Below, in pieces: positions 27,152-38,037 of a stretch of DNA of 49,740 nucleotides. How positions within the stretch are numbered: position 1 is the stretch's first letter; every line of letters starts with the position of its first letter. The notes beneath the pieces were generated by a model that did not search any database, had not been told where the DNA came from, and was given only the letters and a program-made list of their open reading frames with translations. The stretch comes from Lachnospiraceae bacterium (GTDB taxonomy: Bacteria; Bacillota; Clostridia; Lachnospirales; Lachnospiraceae): NCBI GenBank assembly GCA_021771695.1, contig JAETON010000024.1, positions 1 to 49,740 on the forward strand, in the 5' to 3' direction. A program made the position numbers and the translations under genes.

Positions 27152-30100
27152 ATGGAAATAAAGAAGTTCAAAAAAGTATTAGTTGCGAACCGTGGCGAAA
27201 TTGCAATTCGAGTCTTTCGTGCTTTAAGTGAGCTTGGAATTACAACTGTTGGTGTGTTTTCCAAAGAAGACCGTTATGCATTGTTCCGTTCCAAGGCAGA
27301 TGAATCATATCAGTTAAATCCAGACAAAGGACCGATTGATGCGTATTTGGATATTAATACGATCATTCGTATCGCAAAAGAGAAGAATGTAGATGCGATT
27401 CATCCGGGATATGGATTTTTATCAGAAAATCCGGAATTTGTAGATGCCTGTGAAAGGAACGGGATTACTTTTATCGGACCTTCTTCTGATTTAATGAGAA
27501 AGATGGGAGATAAGATTTCATCAAAACAGATGGCGATTGAAGCAGATGTTCCGATTATTCCAGGTGTTGATCATGCTGTTCATGAACTGGATGAAGTTTT
27601 AGAAATTGCACAGCAGGTTGGATATCCGGTAATGCTGAAAGCATCCAATGGCGGCGGCGGACGAGGAATGCGTATTGTAAATTCTGCGGAAGAGATGCCG
27701 AAAGAATATGCAGAAGCAAGAGACGAATCCAAGAAAGCATTTGGTGATGATCAGATTTTCGTGGAGAAATATTTAAAGAGTCCAAAACATATTGAAGTCC
27801 AGATTATTGGAGATGCGTATGGTCATGTGGTTCATTTATATGATCGTGATTGTTCTGTGCAGAGAAGACATCAGAAGGTTGTTGAATATGCTCCGGCATT
27901 TAGTGTACCAGATGATGTCCGCCAGCAGATTTTTGACTGCTCTATCCGTTTGGCAAAACATGTAGGATATAAAAATGCGGGAACATTAGAGTTTTTGGTA
28001 GATGCAGATAACAATGCATATTTTATTGAAATGAATCCGCGTGTCCAGGTGGAACATACAATTACTGAGATGGTAACAGGAATTGATATTGTACAGACAC
28101 AGATTTTAGTTGCAGAAGGATATCCTTTAGAATCTGTAGAAATCGGAATTCCATCTCAAGATGATGTGGTATGCAATGGTTATTCTGTACAAACACGTAT
28201 TACTACAGAAGATCCGTTGAACAATTTCCTGCCGGATACAGGAAAGATTACAGTGTATCGTTCAGGAGCAGGTAACGGTATTCGTTTGGATGGTGGAAAT
28301 GCTTATGCAGGAGCAGAGATTACTCCTTATTATGACAGCCTTTTAGTAAAAGCAATTTCTCATGACCGCACTTTTGCACGTGCAGTAGATAAGTCCATTC
28401 GTGTATTAAAAGAGACTAGAATTCGTGGAGTAAAAACAAATATTCCATTTTTGATTAATGTATTAAATCATGAGATATTCCGCAGTGGAAATTGTTATAC
28501 AACTTTTATTGAAGATACACCAGAATTATTCCTGCTTCCGGAAAGTCAGGACAGAGCGACTAAGATTTTGGAATTCTTAGGCGGAAAGATGGTGAACGTA
28601 CAGCACGCAGAAGATAAACCATACTTTGAGGATATCTCTCTTCCGAAGTATGATAAAGAACGTCCGGTATATGGAGCTAGAGATGAATTCTTAAAATTAG
28701 GTGCTGAAGGATTTACACAAAAGATTTTAACACAGGACAAATTATATATTACAGATACAACGATGCGTGATGCACAGCAGTCTTTGATGGCAACACGTAT
28801 GAGAACCAGAGATTTAGTAGGCGCTTCGGATGCGGCCAATGTATTTATGCAGGAAGCGTTTTCTGTAGAAGCATGGGGTGGAGCAACTTATGATACAGCA
28901 TACCGTTTCTTAAAAGAGTCACCATGGAAGAGACTGGAACTTTTAAGAGAACATATGCCGAATACTTTGATTCAGATGCTGCTTCGTGCATCGAATGCAG
29001 TCGGATACAGCAACTATCCGGATAATGTTGTCAAGATGTTTATTGAAGAAGCATCCAAAAAAGGTGTCGATGTTTTCCGCATTTTTGATAGTTTAAACTG
29101 GGTAGAAAATATGAAGATGCCGATTGAAACAGCATTAAAGACAGGCAAAATCGTAGAGGGAGCCATCTGTTATACTGGTGATATTTTAGATCCAAATGAA
29201 ACAAAATATACATTAGATTATTATGTAAAGAAGGCAAAAGAGTTAGAAAGTCTTGGTGTTCATATCTTTACTATTAAAGATATGGCAGGTTTGGTAAAAC
29301 CTTATGCGGCGGAAAAATTGATTTCTGCATTGAAAGCAGAATTAAAGATTCCTGTAAATCTTCATACACATGATTCTACCGGAAATGGTGTCAGTACACT
29401 CTTAAAAGCGGCAGAAGCAGGTTTGGATATTGCAGACTGTGCGATTGGTTCTATGAGTTCCATGACAAGCAATCCATGTATGAATTCTTTAGTAGAAGCA
29501 TTAAAAGGAACAAAACGTGATACAAAATTAAATCCAGATGAATTGACAGAGCTGAGTCAGTATTATGCGAGAATTCGTCCGGTTTACAAGCAATTTGAAA
29601 GCGGTATGGATGCACCAAATACTGAAATCTATAAATATGAAATACCAGGCGGACAGTATTCTAATCTGCTTGCCCAGGTAAAAGAAATGGGTGCTGCAGA
29701 AGACTTTGAAGAAATCAAAGGTCTTTATAAAGATGCAAACCATCTTCTTGGAAACATTGTAAAAGTTACACCATCTTCTAAAGTTGTTGGGGATTTTGCG
29801 ATTTTCATGTTTAAAAATGGATTAACAAAGGATAATATTTTGACAGAAGGAAAGAATTTATCTTATCCAGATTCTGTTGTAGAATATTTTGAAGGTATGA
29901 TTGGACAGCCGGAAGGCGGATTCCCGAAAGAACTTCAGGAAATCGTATTAAAGGGAAAGAAACCGATTACAGTACGTCCGGGAAGCCTGCTGCCGGATGA
30001 AGATTTCGACTATATTAAAAATGGTCTAAAAGAAAACTTCTATATGGATAGTATGGAAGATCCGGAAGTTCTTCATCAAAAAGCATTAAGTTACGCTTTG

Positions 30101-30610
30101 TATCCAAAAGTATATGAAGATTACTGCCGTCATTTTGAAGCATATAATGATGTTACTGGATTGGAAAGCCATGTATATTTTTACGGACTGCGAAAAGGGG
30201 AAGAGACAGTTCTTCGCTTGGATGAAGGAAAATATCTGATTATTAAATTTATTGATATGTCTGAACCGGATGAAGACGGTTATCGTCTCCTTGACTTTGA
30301 AGTAAATGGTTCTATCCGTGAAATTAAAATTTTAGATAAAAATCTGGAAGTAAAAGCAGACAGAAGAATAAAAGCAGATAAGTCCAATCCGGCACATCTT
30401 GGTTCTACAATTCCGGGAACGGTTGGAAAAGTTCTTGTAAAAGAGGGCGATGAGGTGACAGAGAATATGCCGCTGATGACAGTGGAAGCTATGAAGATGG
30501 AAACCACAGTTTTGTCTAAAGTTGCTGGAACGGTAGATAAGATTTATGTCAAAGAAGGAGAGCAGGTAAATCAAGAAGATCTGCTGATTTCTTTTGAAAT
30601 TGCTGAATAG
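27152..30610 (+). CDS. pyc: Pyruvate carboxylase
   Basis: This 1152-residue enzyme converts pyruvate, bicarbonate and ATP to oxaloacetate. The biotin carboxylase domain (about 1-450) opens with KKVLVANRGEIAIRVFRA and has the ATP-grasp glycine loop ASNGGGGRGMR. The carboxyltransferase domain (about 530-800) has TTMRDAQQS at its start and a metal-binding LHTHD. The C-terminal biotinyl domain carries the biotin lysine at about K1115 in EAMKMET. The protein is complete and single-chain. The ATG follows AAAGGAG. It stands between two terminators. It supplies oxaloacetate to the fermentative pathways expected here. Confidence 0.96.
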   Translation: MEIKKFKKVLVANRGEIAIRVFRALSELGITTVGVFSKEDRYALFRSKADESYQLNPDKGPIDAYLDINTIIRIAKEKNVDAIHPGYGFLSENPEFVDACERNGITFIGPSSDLMRKMGDKISSKQMAIEADVPIIPGVDHAVHELDEVLEIAQQVGYPVMLKASNGGGGRGMRIVNSAEEMPKEYAEARDESKKAFGDDQIFVEKYLKSPKHIEVQIIGDAYGHVVHLYDRDCSVQRRHQKVVEYAPAFSVPDDVRQQIFDCSIRLAKHVGYKNAGTLEFLVDADNNAYFIEMNPRVQVEHTITEMVTGIDIVQTQILVAEGYPLESVEIGIPSQDDVVCNGYSVQTRITTEDPLNNFLPDTGKITVYRSGAGNGIRLDGGNAYAGAEITPYYDSLLVKAISHDRTFARAVDKSIRVLKETRIRGVKTNIPFLINVLNHEIFRSGNCYTTFIEDTPELFLLPESQDRATKILEFLGGKMVNVQHAEDKPYFEDISLPKYDKERPVYGARDEFLKLGAEGFTQKILTQDKLYITDTTMRDAQQSLMATRMRTRDLVGASDAANVFMQEAFSVEAWGGATYDTAYRFLKESPWKRLELLREHMPNTLIQMLLRASNAVGYSNYPDNVVKMFIEEASKKGVDVFRIFDSLNWVENMKMPIETALKTGKIVEGAICYTGDILDPNETKYTLDYYVKKAKELESLGVHIFTIKDMAGLVKPYAAEKLISALKAELKIPVNLHTHDSTGNGVSTLLKAAEAGLDIADCAIGSMSSMTSNPCMNSLVEALKGTKRDTKLNPDELTELSQYYARIRPVYKQFESGMDAPNTEIYKYEIPGGQYSNLLAQVKEMGAAEDFEEIKGLYKDANHLLGNIVKVTPSSKVVGDFAIFMFKNGLTKDNILTEGKNLSYPDSVVEYFEGMIGQPEGGFPKELQEIVLKGKKPITVRPGSLLPDEDFDYIKNGLKENFYMDSMEDPEVLHQKALSYALYPKVYEDYCRHFEAYNDVTGLESHVYFYGLRKGEETVLRLDEGKYLIIKFIDMSEPDEDGYRLLDFEVNGSIREIKILDKNLEVKADRRIKADKSNPAHLGSTIPGTVGKVLVKEGDEVTENMPLMTVEAMKMETTVLSKVAGTVDKIYVKEGEQVNQEDLLISFEIAE

Positions 30611-30636
30611 TATTCTTTATAAGAACGAATAATAGT

Positions 30637-30671
30637 AAGAAGGAAGTTTTATGAAAACTTCCTTCTTTTTT
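30637..30671 (+). terminator. Terminator after pyc
   Basis: A 14-base perfect stem (30637-30650 with 30654-30667) has a three-base ATG loop and continues into T6. Confidence 0.9.
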
Positions 30672-30710
30672 CGCTGCAAATAATTAGGAATCAGAAAGGC
30701 GGGTTAGCAT

Positions 30711-31367
30711 ATGAAAGAAGAACAGAGAAAAGAAGTGGAGGAAGTTGGAGCAATTGATTTTAATGGAATTCATATTATGACAATTATTGGAGAAATTGAA
30801 GGGCATCAAACAGCATCTCAAGGAGCCAAAACAACGAAATATGAGCATATGATTCCTTTGCTGGCAAAAGTAGAAAGTGATGATCGAATCAAGGGAGTTT
30901 TGATCTTGATCAATACCATTGGCGGAGATGTGGAATGTGGTCTTGCCTTGGCAGAATTAATTGCATCTTTGAGTAAACCGACGGTATCATTGGTACTTGG
31001 GGGCAGTCATTCTATAGGAGTTCCACTGGCGGTATCTGCAGACTATTCATTTATTGTAAAGAGTGCAACTATGATGATTCATCCGGTACGCACTGGCGGG
31101 ACTTTTATAGGCGTACTTCAAAGTTACCGGAATATCGAAAAAATACAAGATCGAATTACAAGATTTATAAGTGAACACTCGAATATGGAGCAAAAAGAAG
31201 TGGAACGTTTGATGCTTGCAGTTGGAGAACAGGTCAAAGATGCAGGGACTGTATTAGAAGGAGAAGAAGCTGTGAGATACGGATTAATTAATCAAATGGG
31301 AGGTATGAAAGAAGCTTTTGCAAAGCTTTTGGAACTTTGCGAAAAAAATAACGGGGAAAAGTCGTGA
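30711..31367 (+). CDS. tepA: ClpP-family serine protease, TepA type
   Basis: This 218-residue protein has a ClpP/crotonase fold. The nucleophile region reads LGGSHSIGVPLAV with the probable catalytic S101, and MMIHPVRTGG supplies the probable histidine at H124. An early NTIGGDVECG corresponds to the NSPGG segment of ClpP. TepA of Bacillus is a soluble or membrane-associated protease linked to secretion and later to spore coat turnover; the role here is not known. The gene lies upstream of a hydrogenase and ftsK but has a different promoter region from the hydrogenase. The ribosome site is weak. Confidence 0.85.
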   Translation: MKEEQRKEVEEVGAIDFNGIHIMTIIGEIEGHQTASQGAKTTKYEHMIPLLAKVESDDRIKGVLILINTIGGDVECGLALAELIASLSKPTVSLVLGGSHSIGVPLAVSADYSFIVKSATMMIHPVRTGGTFIGVLQSYRNIEKIQDRITRFISEHSNMEQKEVERLMLAVGEQVKDAGTVLEGEEAVRYGLINQMGGMKEAFAKLLELCEKNNGEKS

Positions 31368-31492
31368 CATGTACCGAATAATGTGCAATTTTTTATGCAG
31401 AAAATACAAGAAAAGACTTTAATTTTCTCTTCTTATCGTGTAAAATAATAAAAGGATTGTTTTTTATTTAACAAACATGTAAGGAGGATATG

Positions 31493-32980
31493 ATGAGAGG
31501 AATTGAAACCCCTGTTCGTGAAATACGCAAACGTGTATTTAAAGAAATTGCAAAATTTGCTTATGAAAAGAAAGATTTAAATTTAATTGAAGATTTGCCA
31601 TATGAGATTGTCCCAGGTGAAATTGCAACTTACCGTGACAGTATTTACCGTGAAAGAGCTGTTGTAGGTGAGAGAATCCGGCTTGCAATGGGAATGTCAT
31701 TAAGACCAGCGGATAAGCCGGCAAGAATTACAAAAGGAATTGATGAAAGCAACATTTCTGAAAAATATTATGAACCGCCGCTTTTACAGGTGATTCCATC
31801 TGCTTGTAATGCCTGTAAAGATAAGGCATTTTTAGTAGGCGGGGAATGTCAGGGGTGTATGGCTCATCCATGTATGGAAGTTTGTCCAAAGAATGCTATT
31901 AGTTTTGTAGATGGGTATTCTCATATTGATCAGGAAAAATGTATTAAATGCGGACAGTGTCAGAAAGTTTGTCCTTATGGTGCAATCCATGAAAGAAGAA
32001 GACCTTGCGAAGTTGCATGTGGAGTTGGTGCGATCGAAACCGATTATGCAGGACGTGCAATGATTAATCCGGATAAATGTGTTTCCTGCGGTATGTGTAT
32101 GGTAAACTGCCCATTTGGTGCGATTGCCGACAAATCACAGATTTATCAGTTGATTAAGGCTATGAACGAAGGAAATGAAGTCATTGCTATTTTGGCACCT
32201 GCTTTTGTAGGACAGTTTGGACCGAAGGCAACACCAAATAAGATTAAAGCTGCATTGTTGGATATTGGATTTTTTGATGTATGGGAGGTTGCTGTTGGAG
32301 CAGATGCAGGAGCGTTGGAAGAAGCAGAGCATTATGCACACAGCGTTGCAACAGGAGAGATTCCATTCCTATTGACATCCTGCTGCCCATCATGGTCTAT
32401 GCTTGGAAAGAAATATTTCCCAGAAGTGATTGACCAGATTTCCAATGCATTAACACCTATGGTGGCTACTGCAAGAGCTGCAAGACAGACCAATGAAAAA
32501 GCGAAGATTGTATTTGTGGGACCTTGTGTAGCGAAAAAGCTGGAAGCATCTAGAAAATCCGTAAGAAGTGAAGTTGACTTTGTAATTACTTTTGAAGAAT
32601 TGGCAGGAATGTTTGAAGCCAAGGATATTGACTTTAATACTTATGATAAAGAAGTAGAGATGAATGATGCTTTTGGAGCAGGAAGAGGATATGCAGTTGC
32701 AAGCGGTGTGTCTACAGCGATTGAGGCTTGTATTAATGAATATTATCCAGGCACAGAAGTGAAGATTGATCATGTAGAAGGGCTTGCAGAATGTAAGAAG
32801 ATGCTCTTACAGGCAAAAGCTGGCAGAAAGAACGGATATCTGATTGAAGGTATGGGATGTCCGGGAGGATGTGTTGCCGGAGCAGGAACGAATATTCCTG
32901 TGGTAAAAGCCGGTGTACAGGTGAAGAAATTCGTGAATGAGGCAGAAGCTTTTGTTCCACCGGAGACAGCAAAATATTAA
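31493..32980 (+). CDS. [FeFe] hydrogenase, group B-type monomeric
   Basis: This 495-residue protein joins ferredoxin-like Fe-S domains to an H-cluster domain. Cysteine motifs in the first 220 residues (CNACKDK, CQGCMAHPCMEVCP, CIKCGQCQKVCP, CVSCGMCMVNCP) bind several 4Fe-4S clusters. The H-cluster signatures follow: L1 as TSCCPSW with C297, L2 as GPCVAKK with C345, and L3 as EGMGCPGGCVAG with C456 and C460. The L2 variant (GPC in place of MPC) and the overall length fit group B hydrogenases. It should make or consume hydrogen with ferredoxin. ATG 31493 is preferred over 31490 because of spacing from AAGGAGG. Confidence 0.88.
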   Translation: MRGIETPVREIRKRVFKEIAKFAYEKKDLNLIEDLPYEIVPGEIATYRDSIYRERAVVGERIRLAMGMSLRPADKPARITKGIDESNISEKYYEPPLLQVIPSACNACKDKAFLVGGECQGCMAHPCMEVCPKNAISFVDGYSHIDQEKCIKCGQCQKVCPYGAIHERRRPCEVACGVGAIETDYAGRAMINPDKCVSCGMCMVNCPFGAIADKSQIYQLIKAMNEGNEVIAILAPAFVGQFGPKATPNKIKAALLDIGFFDVWEVAVGADAGALEEAEHYAHSVATGEIPFLLTSCCPSWSMLGKKYFPEVIDQISNALTPMVATARAARQTNEKAKIVFVGPCVAKKLEASRKSVRSEVDFVITFEELAGMFEAKDIDFNTYDKEVEMNDAFGAGRGYAVASGVSTAIEACINEYYPGTEVKIDHVEGLAECKKMLLQAKAGRKNGYLIEGMGCPGGCVAGAGTNIPVVKAGVQVKKFVNEAEAFVPPETAKY

Positions 32981-33003
32981 TAACCAAAAGAATTGAAAAA
33001 TAC

Positions 33004-33038
33004 AACAGGATGGTCTTTGAAAGGCTGTCCTGTTTTTT
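33004..33038 (+). terminator. Terminator after the hydrogenase gene
   Basis: ACAGGA and TCCTGT form the outer stem of a hairpin at 33005-33033, followed by six T residues. Confidence 0.65.
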
Positions 33039-33112
33039 GTTATGACTTGCGTATTTTTCCAATTAATTGTACAATATATAGACGCAGATAATAAAGTGAG
33101 GTATAAGTTTCT

Positions 33113-35494
33113 ATGGCGGTAAAAAGAACAAGAAAGAAAAAGACATCCGGAAAGAGCCGGAAAAAACAGAAAGATTTTGAACCTTTTTATAAAGAAATAG
33201 CTGTTTTACTTGTCTTTGCATTGTTTCTTTTTTTATTTTTAAGTAATTTTAGATTGTGCGGATATATAGGGAATAGTATTAGTGCTTTCTTATTTGGTGC
33301 ATTTGGAGGAACGCATTATATCATACCAGCAGCAGGGCTGCTTTTGTCGATTCTTTTGATATCCAACGATTATAGCAGTCTTGCAATCAAGAAAACCTTT
33401 TTTGCAATTCTATTGTTATGCATGATTTCAACAGTTTTACAAATGATTTTAAATATAAGAATAACAAGTACATATGAAGCATTTCTTTACAGCAGTAAGT
33501 CTCATATTGGAGGAGGTGCCGTAGGGGCATGGATTTGTTCGATTCTTTATAAGGAGATGGGAATTGCAGGTACATCGGTAATTGTATGTTTTGTATCGGT
33601 GATTTCTGTGATTTTAATTACCGAAAGATCATTACTATCTTTTGTAAAAAAAGTCAGCGGTTCTATTTTGGGAAAGAATCGAATGGCAAAAAAGAAATTG
33701 TCAGAAAGGAAAAATACACAAAAGGAATCACAGGATTCTAAGCCACAGGGGCAGGAAGATACAGAGGTTAAACTATTTCATAAAAAACTTCCGGATTTTA
33801 AAATCGGCAGACCGAAACCGGAAAATGCACGGCCAATGCCGCAGGAAAAAGAGAAATCGGTACAGCCATCTTTTGATTTCGATTTAATGGGAGAACGTTT
33901 GGCACAGCTGGAAGAAACGGTCAAAGAGGAAACTCCACAGCAAGAAGAACCAAAAACATCGAGAAGGTCTTTGGTAAATAAGAAAAAAGAGGCTGAGGTA
34001 TTAGAACCGGAGATTCTTCCGACAACTTCCATAGAAGGAGATTACATATTCCCACCGATTACTTTGCTGGATAAAGGAAAAAGTACCAAAGGCAGCAACC
34101 AGATGGAACTAAAAAAGACAGCAATGAAGCTTCAGCAGACCTTGGCAGACTTTGGTGTAAATGTAACAATTACGGATATTAGCTGCGGCCCGTCTGTGAC
34201 TCGATTTGAATTACATCCAGAGCAGGGGGTAAAGGTTAGTAAAATAGTTGGACTGTCAGATGATATTAAGTTAAATCTTGCAGCATCGGATATTCGTATT
34301 GAAGCACCGATTCCAGGGAAAGCAGCCATTGGAATCGAGGTGCCGAATAAAACAAATCAGATGGTGATGTTCCGAGAGCTGATTGAGAATCAAGAATTTA
34401 AAAGATTCCAATCAAAGATTGCATTTGCTGTTGGAAAAAATTTGGCAGGGCAAGTTATTGTTTCAGATATTGCAAAGATGCCGCATTTATTAATAGCGGG
34501 AGCAACCGGATCTGGAAAATCTGTCTGTATCAATACATTAATTATGAGTATCTTATATAAGGCAAGGCCGGAAGAAGTAAAATTGATTATGATTGATCCG
34601 AAGGTTGTAGAATTAAGTGCCTATCAAGGAATTCCGCATCTTTTGATTCCTGTGGTAACAGATCCAAAGCAGGCATCCAGTGCGTTAAACTGGGCAGTTA
34701 TGGAGATGGGTGACCGTTATAAAAAGTTTGCAGAAGTCAATGTAAGAAATCTAAAGGGTTATAACGATAAAGTCGAAGAAATGGCAAAACAAGGGATGGA
34801 AGGAGAAGACTTCAAGAAACTTCCTCAGATTGTGATTATCGTGGATGAGCTTGCAGATTTAATGATGGTAGCTCCGGGAGAAGTAGAAGATGCTATTGTA
34901 CGTTTGTCACAGCTTGCCAGAGCCGCAGGGATTCATTTGATTATTGCAACACAAAGACCGTCGGTAAATGTCATTACCGGGCTGATTAAAGCCAATGTAC
35001 CGTCAAGAATTGCATTTTCGGTTTCTTCAGGAGTAGATTCCCGAACGATTATTGATATGAATGGAGCAGAAAAACTTCTTGGAAAAGGGGACATGCTGTT
35101 TTATCCATCAGGTTATCAAAAACCGATTCGTGTACAAGGTGCATTTATCAGTGATGAGGAAGTGGGACGAGTTGTTTCATTTTTAAAAGAACAGAATATA
35201 GAAGATGATTATGGAACAGATATTCAAGAAACAATACAGACAGCGGCTGTAAGATCAACATCCTCAAAAGAGCGGGATGAATATTTTGAAGATGCCGCCA
35301 TGTTTATTATTGATAAGGATAAAGCATCCATTGCAAGTCTGCAAAGGGTGTTTAAAATAGGTTTTAACCGGGCAGCCAGACTGATGGATCAGCTGTGTGA
35401 AGCTGGAATTGTTGGTGAGGAGGAAGGAACGAAACCACGAAAAGTGCTAATGAGCGCAGAAGAATTTGAACAATATAAAGAGGAATTTTTATAG
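33113..35494 (+). CDS. ftsK: DNA translocase FtsK/SpoIIIE
   Basis: This 793-residue protein has a basic N terminus ([15 protein letters not shown]), about four membrane segments within 30-185, and a variable charged linker (about 190-310). The motor follows: RecA-like ATPase with Walker A at about 463-470 (GATGSGKS) and Walker [16 protein letters not shown]-terminal winged-helix gamma domain (about 730-793) recognises chromosome sequence. It pumps DNA through the division or sporulation septum. The ATG at 33113 follows a GTGAGGT site. The stop is 14 bases before the fhs start. Confidence 0.95.
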   Translation: MAVKRTRKKKTSGKSRKKQKDFEPFYKEIAVLLVFALFLFLFLSNFRLCGYIGNSISAFLFGAFGGTHYIIPAAGLLLSILLISNDYSSLAIKKTFFAILLLCMISTVLQMILNIRITSTYEAFLYSSKSHIGGGAVGAWICSILYKEMGIAGTSVIVCFVSVISVILITERSLLSFVKKVSGSILGKNRMAKKKLSERKNTQKESQDSKPQGQEDTEVKLFHKKLPDFKIGRPKPENARPMPQEKEKSVQPSFDFDLMGERLAQLEETVKEETPQQEEPKTSRRSLVNKKKEAEVLEPEILPTTSIEGDYIFPPITLLDKGKSTKGSNQMELKKTAMKLQQTLADFGVNVTITDISCGPSVTRFELHPEQGVKVSKIVGLSDDIKLNLAASDIRIEAPIPGKAAIGIEVPNKTNQMVMFRELIENQEFKRFQSKIAFAVGKNLAGQVIVSDIAKMPHLLIAGATGSGKSVCINTLIMSILYKARPEEVKLIMIDPKVVELSAYQGIPHLLIPVVTDPKQASSALNWAVMEMGDRYKKFAEVNVRNLKGYNDKVEEMAKQGMEGEDFKKLPQIVIIVDELADLMMVAPGEVEDAIVRLSQLARAAGIHLIIATQRPSVNVITGLIKANVPSRIAFSVSSGVDSRTIIDMNGAEKLLGKGDMLFYPSGYQKPIRVQGAFISDEEVGRVVSFLKEQNIEDDYGTDIQETIQTAAVRSTSSKERDEYFEDAAMFIIDKDKASIASLQRVFKIGFNRAARLMDQLCEAGIVGEEEGTKPRKVLMSAEEFEQYKEEFL

Positions 35495-35507
35495 AAAGGA
35501 TACCGTT

Positions 35508-37178
35508 ATGAAAACAGATATTCAAATTGCACAGGAAGCAGAATTAAAACCAATCAAAGAGGTTGCAGAATCCATAGGAATCAAAGAGGATGATCTCGAA
35601 TTATATGGAAAATATAAAGCGAAATTCTCTTCTGGTTTTATGGATGAAGTAAAGGACAATGCAGATGGAAAACTGGTTCTGGTAACAGCAATCAATCCAA
35701 CGCCTGCTGGAGAGGGAAAGACAACGACCAGTGTAGGACTTGCACAAGCATTAAATAAACTTGGAAAAAAAACCATTTGTGCTCTCCGTGAGCCTTCTTT
35801 GGGACCTTGCTTTGGAATTAAAGGCGGTGCAGCTGGCGGCGGATATGCGCAGGTTGTTCCAATGGAAGATTTAAATCTTCATTTTACCGGAGATTTTCAT
35901 GCTATTACATCTGCCAATAATTTATTAGCAGCAATGCTTGATAATCATATCCAGCAGGGAAATCAATTAAATATTGATACACGTAATATTGTTTGGAAAA
36001 GATGTCTGGACATGAATGACCGTGCATTACGCAACATTGTAGTCGGTCTGGGAAGAAAAGTTGATGGAGTTGTAAGAGAAGATCATTTTGTCATTACAGT
36101 AGCATCTGAAATTATGGCAATTCTTTGTCTTGCAAATGATATGGAAGATTTAAAAGAACGTTTAGGAAAGATTATTGTTGCCTATAATATGGATAACCAG
36201 CCGGTAACAGCGAAAGATTTAAATGCAGTTGGTTCTATGGCAGCTTTGTTAAAGGATGCATTAAAACCAAACATGATTCAGACATTGGAACATACTCCTG
36301 CATTTGTGCATGGCGGACCATTTGCAAATATTGCTCATGGATGCAACAGTGTTCAGGCAACAAAGCTTGCATTAAAATTATCTGATATTACAATTACAGA
36401 AGCAGGATTTGGTGCAGATTTAGGTGCAGAAAAGTTCTTAGATATTAAATGTCCAATGGCAGGACTTCATCCGGATGCTGTTGTGCTGGTTGCTACAGTG
36501 CGTGCATTAAAGTATAACGGCGGAGTTCCAAAAGATGAATTAAGTACTGAAAATATTGATGCGTTAAGCAAAGGTATTGTCAATCTTGAAAAACATATTG
36601 AAAATTTAAAACAGTATGGTGTACCGGTTGTTGTTACATTAAATCAGTTTGTAACAGATACAGAAGCAGAATTAAACTTCATTAAGAATTTCTGTGAGGA
36701 AAGAGATTGTGATTTTGCTTTATCAAAAGTATGGGCTGACGGTGGAGAAGGCGGAATTGAGCTTGCAAAAGCTGTTCTTCGTACATTGGATACGAAAGAA
36801 AGCAATTATCATCAGTTATATGACTATGACGCAACCATTGAAGAAAAGATTGAAACCATTGCAACGAAAATTTATGGTGCGGATGGTGTTGTATATGCAC
36901 CTGCGGCAGCACGGCAGAAAAAGACATTAACAGAACTTGGATACGGAAATCTCCCAATTTGTATGGCAAAAAATCAATATTCTTTGTCTGATGATCCGAA
37001 AAAACTTGGACGTCCGGAAGGATTTGATATTACGATTCGTGAAATTTATGTAAATGCAGGTGCAGGCTTTTTAGTTGCCTTAACCGGAGATATTATGACA
37101 ATGCCTGGACTTCCAAAGAAGCCGGCAGCAGAAGGCATTGATGTGGATGAAAACGGCGTAATTACAGGACTATTTTAG
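35508..37178 (+). CDS. fhs: Formate-tetrahydrofolate ligase
   Basis: This 556-residue enzyme joins formate to tetrahydrofolate with ATP. The ATP-binding loop [18 protein letters not shown] is near residues 64-81, and [19 protein letters not shown] follows, both hallmarks. I start at ATG 35508 behind AGAAAGGA, giving the standard family length. The frame is open to 35466 within ftsK, but that extension has no ribosome site. folD follows after 9 bases, so these two successive one-carbon enzymes are co-transcribed. The pair works in purine and formate metabolism and in acetogenic pathways; the window has no other Wood-Ljungdahl gene. Confidence 0.96.
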   Translation: MKTDIQIAQEAELKPIKEVAESIGIKEDDLELYGKYKAKFSSGFMDEVKDNADGKLVLVTAINPTPAGEGKTTTSVGLAQALNKLGKKTICALREPSLGPCFGIKGGAAGGGYAQVVPMEDLNLHFTGDFHAITSANNLLAAMLDNHIQQGNQLNIDTRNIVWKRCLDMNDRALRNIVVGLGRKVDGVVREDHFVITVASEIMAILCLANDMEDLKERLGKIIVAYNMDNQPVTAKDLNAVGSMAALLKDALKPNMIQTLEHTPAFVHGGPFANIAHGCNSVQATKLALKLSDITITEAGFGADLGAEKFLDIKCPMAGLHPDAVVLVATVRALKYNGGVPKDELSTENIDALSKGIVNLEKHIENLKQYGVPVVVTLNQFVTDTEAELNFIKNFCEERDCDFALSKVWADGGEGGIELAKAVLRTLDTKESNYHQLYDYDATIEEKIETIATKIYGADGVVYAPAAARQKKTLTELGYGNLPICMAKNQYSLSDDPKKLGRPEGFDITIREIYVNAGAGFLVALTGDIMTMPGLPKKPAAEGIDVDENGVITGLF

Positions 37179-37187
37179 GAGAAAGAC

Positions 37188-38036
37188 ATGACACAGATAA
37201 TTGATGGAAAAAAGATTTCAGCAGAAATCAAAGATGAAGTAAAAGCAGAAGTAGAAGCTTTAAAGAAAGAGGGAAAGGAGATTGCTCTTGCCGTAATTCA
37301 AGTAGGAGCAGATCCCGCTTCCAGCGTATATGTAAGAAATAAAAAACGCGCATGTGAATATACAGGAATCGAATCTGTAAGTTATGAACTGCCGGAAGAG
37401 ACAACACAGGAAGAATTATTGGCAGTTGTGGACAAATGTAACAAAGATCCGAAAATTAACGGGATTCTAGTGCAGCTCCCATTGCCTGCCCACATGGATG
37501 AAGATGAAATTCTTTTAGCAATTGATCCGAAAAAAGATGTAGACGGTTTCCATCCGGTCAGTGTGGGAAATATGGTGATTGGAGAAGATGGTTTTCTTCC
37601 CTGCACACCAGCAGGAGTGATTCAGCTTCTGAAACGTTCCGGTGTGGAAATTGAAGGAAAGGAGTGTGTTGTTCTTGGGCGCAGCAACATTGTTGGGAAA
37701 CCGATGTCTGTTCTTCTGCTCCGTGAAAATGGAACAGTGACTGTTTGTCATTCCAGAACAAAGAATTTGAAAGAAGTCTGCAAGCGGGCTGACATTTTAG
37801 TTGTTGCAATTGGAAAGCCAAAGTTTATTGACGATTCTTATATCAAAGAAGGTGCAGTTGTCATTGATGTTGGGATTCACCGCAATGAAAACAATAAACT
37901 TTGCGGCGATGTGGATTATGAAAAGGCTGCTCCAAAAACATCTGCAATTACACCAGTGCCAGGCGGTGTAGGGCCAATGACCATTGCTATGTTAATGAAA
38001 AACTGTGTAGAGTCAAAGAAACTGTTTGGAGAATAA
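37188..38036 (+). CDS. folD: Methylenetetrahydrofolate dehydrogenase/methenyltetrahydrofolate cyclohydrolase
   Basis: This 282-residue bifunctional enzyme interconverts 5,10-methylene-, 5,10-methenyl- and 10-formyl-tetrahydrofolate. Family motifs are visible: VYVRNKKRACEYTGI with the catalytic lysine, ILVQLPLPAHMDEDEIL, and the nucleotide-binding VVLGRSNIVGKPM. The C-terminal signature TPVPGGVGPMTIAMLM is also present. It begins 9 bases after fhs with AGGAGA, and rimO starts at the base after next of its stop, indicating coupling. Confidence 0.96.
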   Translation: MTQIIDGKKISAEIKDEVKAEVEALKKEGKEIALAVIQVGADPASSVYVRNKKRACEYTGIESVSYELPEETTQEELLAVVDKCNKDPKINGILVQLPLPAHMDEDEILLAIDPKKDVDGFHPVSVGNMVIGEDGFLPCTPAGVIQLLKRSGVEIEGKECVVLGRSNIVGKPMSVLLLRENGTVTVCHSRTKNLKEVCKRADILVVAIGKPKFIDDSYIKEGAVVIDVGIHRNENNKLCGDVDYEKAAPKTSAITPVPGGVGPMTIAMLMKNCVESKKLFGE

Positions 38037-38037
38037 A

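Noticed and set aside
35466-35507. Earlier start of formate-tetrahydrofolate ligase inside ftsK
   Set aside because: It lacks a ribosome site and adds residues not typical of the family. ATG 35508 follows AGAAAGGA.
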